Assembly (NCBI GenBank): GCA_034660495.1
Contig: JAYEJJ010000269.1
Span: 1-9,881, forward strand
Length of the DNA: 9,881 nucleotides
Source: DATFJZ01 sp034660495
Lineage (GTDB): Bacteria; Desulfobacterota; Desulfobacteria; Desulfobacterales; Desulfobacteraceae
Direction of reading: 5' to 3'
Position 1 is the first letter of the stretch; the number at the start of each line of letters is the position of its first letter. The notes below the pieces were generated by a model. The model did no database searches. It saw only the letters and a list, made by a program, of their open reading frames with translations, and was not told the DNA's origin. This document shows, piece after piece, positions 5,730-9,881 of the stretch. The translations under genes and the position numbers were made by a program.

Positions 5730-5750
5730 CGGAAAAGAGAGGCGTTTCCG
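5730..5750 (-). promoter_or_regulatory. Small hairpin between rsmB and rpe
   Basis: CGGAAA (5730-5735) pairs with TTTCCG (5745-5750), loop 9 nt, in the only sizeable gap of the operon. On the minus strand it is followed by ATTAAATTGAC rather than a U run, so it is at most a weak attenuator or an RNA-processing site. A TTGACA follows it (5723-5718) but has no -10 partner at the right distance. Confidence 0.25.
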
Positions 5751-5766
5751 GTTAAATATCAAAAAT

Positions 5767-7083
5767 TCATGTTTTTTTTTCCAGTGATGCGGCAAAAAAC
5801 CCGTCCATGCTCAGGGTGTCAGGGTAGGTTTTAAGGAATTTTTGTTCAGCATGTATAAGAAAAAAGTCCTTTCGTTTATCAAGAAAGGAAAAGATGACAT
5901 CCTCATTTTCCCGGGGCTGGCAGGAGCAGACCGCATAGACCAGCCTGCCGCCGGGGCGGACAAGGTCTGCCGCTTTTAACATCATGCTTTTCTGCATCCT
6001 GGAAAGTCTTGTGATGTCCTTTTGGGTTCTTTTCCATTTTGCATCGGGATTTCGTCTTAACACCCCAAGACCGGAACAGGGCGCATCCAGCAGAACCCTG
6101 TCAAAATAATTCTGGTATCTGGGGTCATCAGACTGTAACATATCTTTTTGTTCCGGTTTGACAATGGAAACCCCGATTCTCAGCATTTCAGATGCCAGGG
6201 CCAAAAGCTTGTTTTTTTCGATATCCCAGGCATGAATATACCCTTTGTTTTCCATAGCCTGTCCTGCATGGCCTGTTTTTCCGCCAAGGCCGGCACAGGC
6301 ATCAAGAATTGTTTCCCCGGGCCGGGGATCCAGAAGGGGGATGATCATCTGGGCACCTTCATCCTGTACCTGGAAAAATCCCTGTTTAAAAGTCTCCATG
6401 TCAGAAATGGGCAGGGCCGGCCGGGTAAAGGATATGCCTTGTTTAGAATATTCAGTAAAGCTTAAGTTTTCAACAAAAGGGTCAAGCTGTGAGGCCAGTG
6501 TCTGTCTGTCTGTTTTAAGGGTGTTGGCCCGGATGGTGATACCAGGTATCTCATTGACAGCATCGCATATCTTTAATGCGTTTTCAAAACCAAAGGCGCT
6601 GATCCAGTTTTTTGACAGCCACAAAGGCAAGGATTTTGATGCAGCCAGAAAAAGGGAGGGGTCTTTTTCCCGGTCCGGCAGGGGGACCTTTGAATAATTT
6701 TTTCCTGCATTTCTAAGCACAGCATTGACAAAGCCGGCAGCTGGTTTTCCTGCCATTTTTTGGGCCATGGAAACCGCTGTATTGACAGCGGCAGAAACAG
6801 GAATTCTATTCATATGAATAATCTGATAAAGGGCTGCCCGGATAATGTAGAGAACCACAGGCCGGATCTGATTCAGCCGCCTTGTGGAAAAATAGTGTAT
6901 GATCCAGTCAAGCTGCCCCTGCCATCTCAGGGTTCCGAAAATAATCAGATTGGCCAGGGATCTGTCCCTTGGTGACAGATCGTCCAGGCGGCTGGAGAAC
7001 TTTGCAAGGCTCTGGTCCAGAGTGGTCCTGCTGCTCTCATTGTCAAGGAGAACTTTTATGGCTGTGTATCTGGGATCGTTCAA
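5767..7083 (-). CDS. rsmB: 16S rRNA (cytosine-967-C5)-methyltransferase
   Basis: 438 aa. It uses SAM to methylate C967 of 16S rRNA. The N-terminal part (about 1-130) is the NusB-like RNA-binding domain, with TAIKVLLDNE and PVSAAVNTAVSMA. The Rossmann methyltransferase domain (about 235-400) has DACAGLGGKT (261-270) for SAM, AWDIEKNKL (285-293), DAPCSGLG (333-340) with Cys336, and VCSCQPRENE (385-394) with Cys386 at the nucleophile position. The family usually has TCS there, here VCS. It starts with TTG (7081-7083), two bases after the fmt stop; no in-frame ATG lies near the conserved start, and no clear Shine-Dalgarno is seen, so coupling to fmt translation is likely. An A9 run lies just before the stop (5772-5780 as T on the plus strand). 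fmt-rsmB pairing is common in bacteria. Confidence 0.95.
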   Translation of the reverse strand: MNDPRYTAIKVLLDNESSRTTLDQSLAKFSSRLDDLSPRDRSLANLIIFGTLRWQGQLDWIIHYFSTRRLNQIRPVVLYIIRAALYQIIHMNRIPVSAAVNTAVSMAQKMAGKPAAGFVNAVLRNAGKNYSKVPLPDREKDPSLFLAASKSLPLWLSKNWISAFGFENALKICDAVNEIPGITIRANTLKTDRQTLASQLDPFVENLSFTEYSKQGISFTRPALPISDMETFKQGFFQVQDEGAQMIIPLLDPRPGETILDACAGLGGKTGHAGQAMENKGYIHAWDIEKNKLLALASEMLRIGVSIVKPEQKDMLQSDDPRYQNYFDRVLLDAPCSGLGVLRRNPDAKWKRTQKDITRLSRMQKSMMLKAADLVRPGGRLVYAVCSCQPRENEDVIFSFLDKRKDFFLIHAEQKFLKTYPDTLSMDGFFAASLEKKT

Positions 7084-7085
7084 CG

Positions 7086-8033
7086 CTAAAACTGCCCAAG
7101 CCTTGTGCCGGGATCAAGTTTTTTCCCCCTGAGGAACTGATCTGCTTTAAGTCTTTTCCCGGATGACCCCTGGAGCTCTGAAATACCTATGGCTCCGTTT
7201 TTAACGGCAACATGTATCTGTCCATTTTCACAGGAAAATACAGTTCCAGGGGGCATATCTGTTTTTTTTGTACTTTTTCTGACACTGAATATCTTCAACC
7301 GTTTGTTGTCGAGAAAGGTAAATGCCCCGGGCCACGGATTCATTGCCCGGACAAGGGCATCAATTCTTTCAGGTTCAAGGGTCCAGTCAATTCTGCCGTC
7401 CTCTTTTTTCAGCAAAGGGGCGAAGCTGGCCAGATCATGGGGCTGGGGTACAGGCGTTATGCGCTGATCAGCAATGGCATCCAGGGTTTTGATGATCAGA
7501 TCTGCCCCCATTTTTGCCAGTCTGTCATGAAGGCTTTCTGCTGTTTCTTCAGGGGAAACAGGGGTTCTGGTCGTCATCAGAATATCTCCGGTGTCAAGGC
7601 CCTGATCCATTACCATGGCAGTGACGCCTGTTTCCCTGTCCCTGTTGAGAATGGCTGCCTGGACAGGGGATGATCCCCGGTATCTGGGCAGCAGGGAGGC
7701 ATGGATATTAATGGGGTAAATGGCTGGAATATCAAGAATGTCTTTTGAGAGTTTATGGCCGAAAGCCACAACAACAAATAGATCCGGTTGAATAGAGGTC
7801 AGTTTTTCAATGACCGTTTCTGTTTTCATTGATTCCGGCTGATAAACCTCAAGTCCCAGTGCCTGGGCAGCTGTTTTAACCGGAGGGGGCAGCGTTTTTT
7901 TACCCCTGCCCCTTGGCCGGTCCGGCTGGGTAATGACCAGAGGCAGTTCATGGGTCTGCTCAGCCAGGATATTAAGACAGGGTACGGCAAAATCTGGGGT
8001 GCCCATAAAAACAATGGAAAACTTTTTCTTCAA
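7086..8033 (-). CDS. fmt: Methionyl-tRNA formyltransferase
   Basis: 315 aa, the usual length. It transfers formyl from 10-formyl-THF to Met-tRNA(fMet) for translation initiation. N-terminal hydrolase fold: MGTPDFAVP (10-18), the flexible tRNA loop RPRGRGKK (39-46), INIHASLLPRYRGSSPVQ (108-125) with catalytic Asn109 and His111, and QGLDTGD (144-150) with Asp147. The C-terminal OB-like domain starts near 210 (RIDWTLEPERID, MNPWPGAF). It starts with TTG (8031-8033), eight bases after the def stop; the internal ATG at codon 10 would cut into the first strand, so it is rejected. The Shine-Dalgarno is weak. It functions as a pair with def, which removes the same formyl group after synthesis. Confidence 0.97.
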   Translation of the reverse strand: MKKKFSIVFMGTPDFAVPCLNILAEQTHELPLVITQPDRPRGRGKKTLPPPVKTAAQALGLEVYQPESMKTETVIEKLTSIQPDLFVVVAFGHKLSKDILDIPAIYPINIHASLLPRYRGSSPVQAAILNRDRETGVTAMVMDQGLDTGDILMTTRTPVSPEETAESLHDRLAKMGADLIIKTLDAIADQRITPVPQPHDLASFAPLLKKEDGRIDWTLEPERIDALVRAMNPWPGAFTFLDNKRLKIFSVRKSTKKTDMPPGTVFSCENGQIHVAVKNGAIGISELQGSSGKRLKADQFLRGKKLDPGTRLGQF

Positions 8034-8040
8034 TAACGGC

Positions 8041-8583
8041 CTACTTTTTTTTTTCTTTTAATTTTTTGGCGATCTTTTTTTTATACATTTTTTTTTTCAG
8101 AACACTTATCCTGTCAATAAAAAGTATTCCGTCAAGATGGTCTATTTCATGCTGCATGATCACCGCCTGAATGCCATGGGCCTCAAACTCAAGAGCGCTG
8201 CCGTCCAGATTCAGTCCCTTGACCGTTACATGCTCATACCGCTTAACATCTGAACTGTAATCAGGAACACTTAAGCAGGCTTCCTTTTCAGAAACAGTGC
8301 TGCCAAAAGCGGCTGTTATTTCAGGGTTGATAATGGGTTTGAAATCCGGCAGGTCTGATTGGCTCTGGCCGTTATCATCTTCCATGCCTGCATTTGGGTT
8401 ATAGACAATGACTCTTATGTTTTCAGCCACCTGGGGGGCTGCCAGTCCTACGCCCGGGGCACTGAACATGGTTTCTCCCATATTGCTGACCAGGGTTTTT
8501 ATCCTGTCATCTATATTTTCAACTGCCAGGGATTTTTCCATGAGAGACGGTTCAGGATATTTGATAATATCAAGTATTGCCAT
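8041..8583 (-). CDS. def: Peptide deformylase
   Basis: 180 aa. Iron/zinc hydrolase that removes the formyl group from nascent proteins. Motif 1 GVGLAAPQ (44-51), motif 2 EACLSVP (101-107) with metal ligand Cys103, and motif 3 QHEIDHLDG (144-152) with His145, Glu146, His149 are all present. Motif 2 normally reads EGCLS; here Ala replaces Gly next to the ligand Cys. A loop at about 62-80 (acidic, Gln/Ser-rich) is somewhat longer than usual. The C-terminal tail 163-180 is strongly Lys-rich, and in DNA it consists of long A runs, two of them 10 long. It might favour ribosome or rRNA contact, as the C-terminal helix does in E. coli. The ATG at 8583 has only a weak GAGAGAAAG upstream; spacing to ribF is 15 nt. 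Confidence 0.96.
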   Translation of the reverse strand: MAILDIIKYPEPSLMEKSLAVENIDDRIKTLVSNMGETMFSAPGVGLAAPQVAENIRVIVYNPNAGMEDDNGQSQSDLPDFKPIINPEITAAFGSTVSEKEACLSVPDYSSDVKRYEHVTVKGLNLDGSALEFEAHGIQAVIMQHEIDHLDGILFIDRISVLKKKMYKKKIAKKLKEKKK

Positions 8584-8598
8584 AGTTCTTTCTCTCTT

Positions 8599-9537
8599 TT
8601 AATTAAACGGTTCCAGGATTTTTCTGGCCCGGACAATGTCCTGTCTGATCTGTGCTGAAAGTTCCTCAATGCCTGAAAATTTTTTTTCACTTCTCAGACG
8701 TTTAATCATGTTGACCCTGATCCGTTGATTGTAGATATCTTCAGAGAAGTCCAGAATATGAACTTCTATGGTGAAAATATGGTCGTCAAAGGTGGGACTG
8801 TAGCCGATATTGGCCACCCCTTTGAATTTTTTAAAATCAGTTTCAACGGTGACAGCATATACCCCTGATTTAGGGCAGATCTCATCATGAAGCTTTATAT
8901 TTGCCGTGGGAAAACCCAGCTGACTTCCGCCACGGTCTCTTCCTTTTACCACTTTTCCGCGTATCTGGTAATGACGGCCGAGGTATTTCGGGGTTTCATC
9001 AACTCTTCCCGCCATTACAAGGTCCCGGATTTTTGTGCTGCTGATCCTTTCTTTACCTGTTTCTGCATCATTGACCCAGTCCGGAACAAGGACGTCAAAT
9101 CCTCTGGCCTTTCCTTCTTCCCTGAGCAGTTCAATATTGCCTTTTCTTTCTCTGCCAAACGAGTAATCCGGTCCCACCACAATGGCTGTCATGCCGATTT
9201 TGTTGATGAGAAAGTCCCTGATAAAATCCCGGGCACTTATGGCGGCAAACTCCTTTGTAAAAGGGATGCAGATAAGTTTATCAATGCCGGTATCTGCGAT
9301 CAGTTCAAATTTCTGGTCTCTTCTTGTGATCAAAGGCGGACCGTTGTAGCCAAGGGCCCTGAGAGGATGGGGCTCAAAGGTGATCACCACAGATGTTCCG
9401 CCTGTTTCCTCTGCTTTTTTTATAATCTGACTGAAAAGCGCCTGGTGACCCCTGTGTACCCCGTCAAAATTGCCTATGGTAACAACGGCGTTTGTAAAGG
9501 GTTTTTTGATTTTTTCAATATTTTCTATTAATTCCAT
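8599..9537 (-). CDS. ribF: Bifunctional riboflavin kinase / FAD synthetase
   Basis: 312 aa, full length. It phosphorylates riboflavin to FMN and adenylates FMN to FAD in the cytoplasm. N-terminal FAD synthetase (about 14-180): GNFDGVHRGH (22-31) ATP-binding motif, FEPHP (54-58), GPDYSFGRERKG (122-133), ISSTKIR (165-171). C-terminal riboflavin kinase (about 184-308): GRDRGGSQLGFPTANI (199-214) with the PTAN motif, GVYAV (225-229), ANIGYSPTF (242-250), and Glu258 at the catalytic acid position in FTIEVHILD. The ATG has AAGGA five to six nt upstream (9542-9546). It is the first gene of the seven-gene minus-strand operon, so promoters should lie in 9547-9881; a MITE-like element sits there. No riboswitch (FMN-type) was recognised upstream. 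Confidence 0.97.
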   Translation of the reverse strand: MELIENIEKIKKPFTNAVVTIGNFDGVHRGHQALFSQIIKKAEETGGTSVVITFEPHPLRALGYNGPPLITRRDQKFELIADTGIDKLICIPFTKEFAAISARDFIRDFLINKIGMTAIVVGPDYSFGRERKGNIELLREEGKARGFDVLVPDWVNDAETGKERISSTKIRDLVMAGRVDETPKYLGRHYQIRGKVVKGRDRGGSQLGFPTANIKLHDEICPKSGVYAVTVETDFKKFKGVANIGYSPTFDDHIFTIEVHILDFSEDIYNQRIRVNMIKRLRSEKKFSGIEELSAQIRQDIVRARKILEPFN

Positions 9538-9621
9538 AATTTCCTTTGTTTTTTAAAAACAGTTATTCTAATTTCAGAACTCCTGACCTCAGCTAATTTT
9601 GAATGCATAATCATTTTCTAT

Positions 9622-9761
9622 ATATAAAGGGTGTTGAAATCGATCAGCCTTTTCTGAATAAAATCAGTCGGTTACCTCCATAATGATTGTTATGAGATAA
9701 CTTCCTGAAATAACTAACAATACATGCCAAAATAGAGGGTCGATTTCAACACCCTTATATA
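9622..9761. mobile_element. 130-bp MITE-like element upstream of ribF
   Basis: A perfect 17-bp inverted repeat bounds the element: AAGGGTGTTGAAATCGA at 9627-9643 and its complement at 9740-9756. Both ends are flanked by ATATA (9622-9626 and 9757-9761), a possible 5-bp target duplication, although in this AT palindrome it could equally be an extension of the arms. Inside, GGTTACCTCCATAA (near 9670-9683) roughly faces TTATGAGATAACT, giving an inner stem. There is no coding capacity. The GGGTGTTGAAA end resembles ends of several DDE-transposase IS groups, but the family cannot be assigned. Its left arm is about 90 nt upstream of the ribF start. Confidence 0.75.
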
Positions 9762-9881
9762 GTATTTTTTTTTAAAAACAAAGACAATAAGCACAATATA
9801 TGGTATTTGTCTGGTTTTTTTATGCATTTAAAATTACGATCCTAAATTTGAATATTTTCAGTTAAAACAATATATTAGGTT
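9762..9881. other. AT-rich intergenic sequence at the window edge
   Basis: It includes T9 followed by A5 (9765-9778) and a weak inverted pair AGACAA/TTTGTCT, but no ORF, RNA gene or convincing promoter. Likewise 9547-9621, between the MITE and ribF, shows only AT-rich sequence; the TATATATAG near 9617-9626 (minus strand) could act as a -10 but has no -35 partner. Confidence 0.5.

Noticed and set aside
6245..6697. 150-codon plus-strand open frame
   Set aside because: Antisense to the methyltransferase domain of rsmB; no domain, no ribosome-binding site.
7212..7673. 153-codon plus-strand open frame
   Set aside because: Antisense to fmt; a shadow frame.
8887..9531. 214-codon plus-strand open frame
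   Set aside because: Antisense to ribF, whose motifs are complete; the antisense product is Cys/Phe-rich without recognisable domains.
9538..9881. FMN riboswitch upstream of ribF
   Set aside because: No AGGGTGAAATTCCC-type conserved blocks or multi-stem junction were found on the minus strand; the structure there is the MITE-like inverted repeat.

Overview
The window looks like chromosomal DNA of an anaerobic, sulfate-reducing Desulfobacterota, most likely a Desulfobacterales member. This is inferred from protein style, the futalosine-type menaquinone gene mqnB, a DUF3369/HD-GYP response regulator and moderate GC; no rRNA or other phylogenetic marker is present. It falls into two parts.

Left part (1-2646) is a decaying accessory region. 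It opens with what looks like the right end of an IS200/IS605 (TnpB-type) element, whose last ~110 bases can fold into a pseudoknot plus hairpin like an omega-RNA scaffold. It abuts a broken response-regulator gene (DUF3369 + HD-GYP, 112-1192). Four further lesions can be read directly in that gene: a 17-bp tandem duplication, a 167-bp MITE with an 8-bp target duplication, a 1-nt loss and a 1-nt gain. Undoing them restores one continuous DUF3369/HD-GYP reading frame. Next comes a DUF3334-like gene (1398-2081, minus) that carries the E-x2-N-x22-P signature of CheC/CheX CheY-P phosphatases. It is bracketed by two direct copies of a two-hairpin repeat. A third palindromic element, with GGGTCAGGCT ends, sits directly upstream of amzA.

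Middle (2647-3626): archaemetzincin amzA (plus) converges with an 11-nt gap on a two-CBS-domain protein gene (minus) that has a good sigma70-like promoter.

Right part (3838-9537): seven closely packed minus-strand genes read ribF-def-fmt-rsmB-rpe-aroQ-mqnB. Gaps are 2-15 nt, with one 17-nt overlap and one 75-nt gap before rpe. They cover FAD synthesis, N-terminal formyl-Met processing and initiator tRNA formylation, 16S rRNA m5C methylation, the pentose-phosphate/Calvin epimerase, shikimate-pathway dehydroquinase and menaquinone synthesis. Shikimate feeds chorismate to the futalosine pathway, so aroQ and mqnB act in one metabolic line. Three of the seven start with GTG or TTG, and four homopolymer A runs of 9-10 lie at gene 3' ends. 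Upstream of ribF is a second, AT-rich MITE-like element (9627-9756), then AT-rich sequence to the window end with no gene that I can see.

The best candidates for something new are the phosphatase-like DUF3334 gene flanked by repeats and the omega-RNA-like pseudoknot. The multiply broken HD-GYP gene is a clear record of MITE and tandem-duplication activity.
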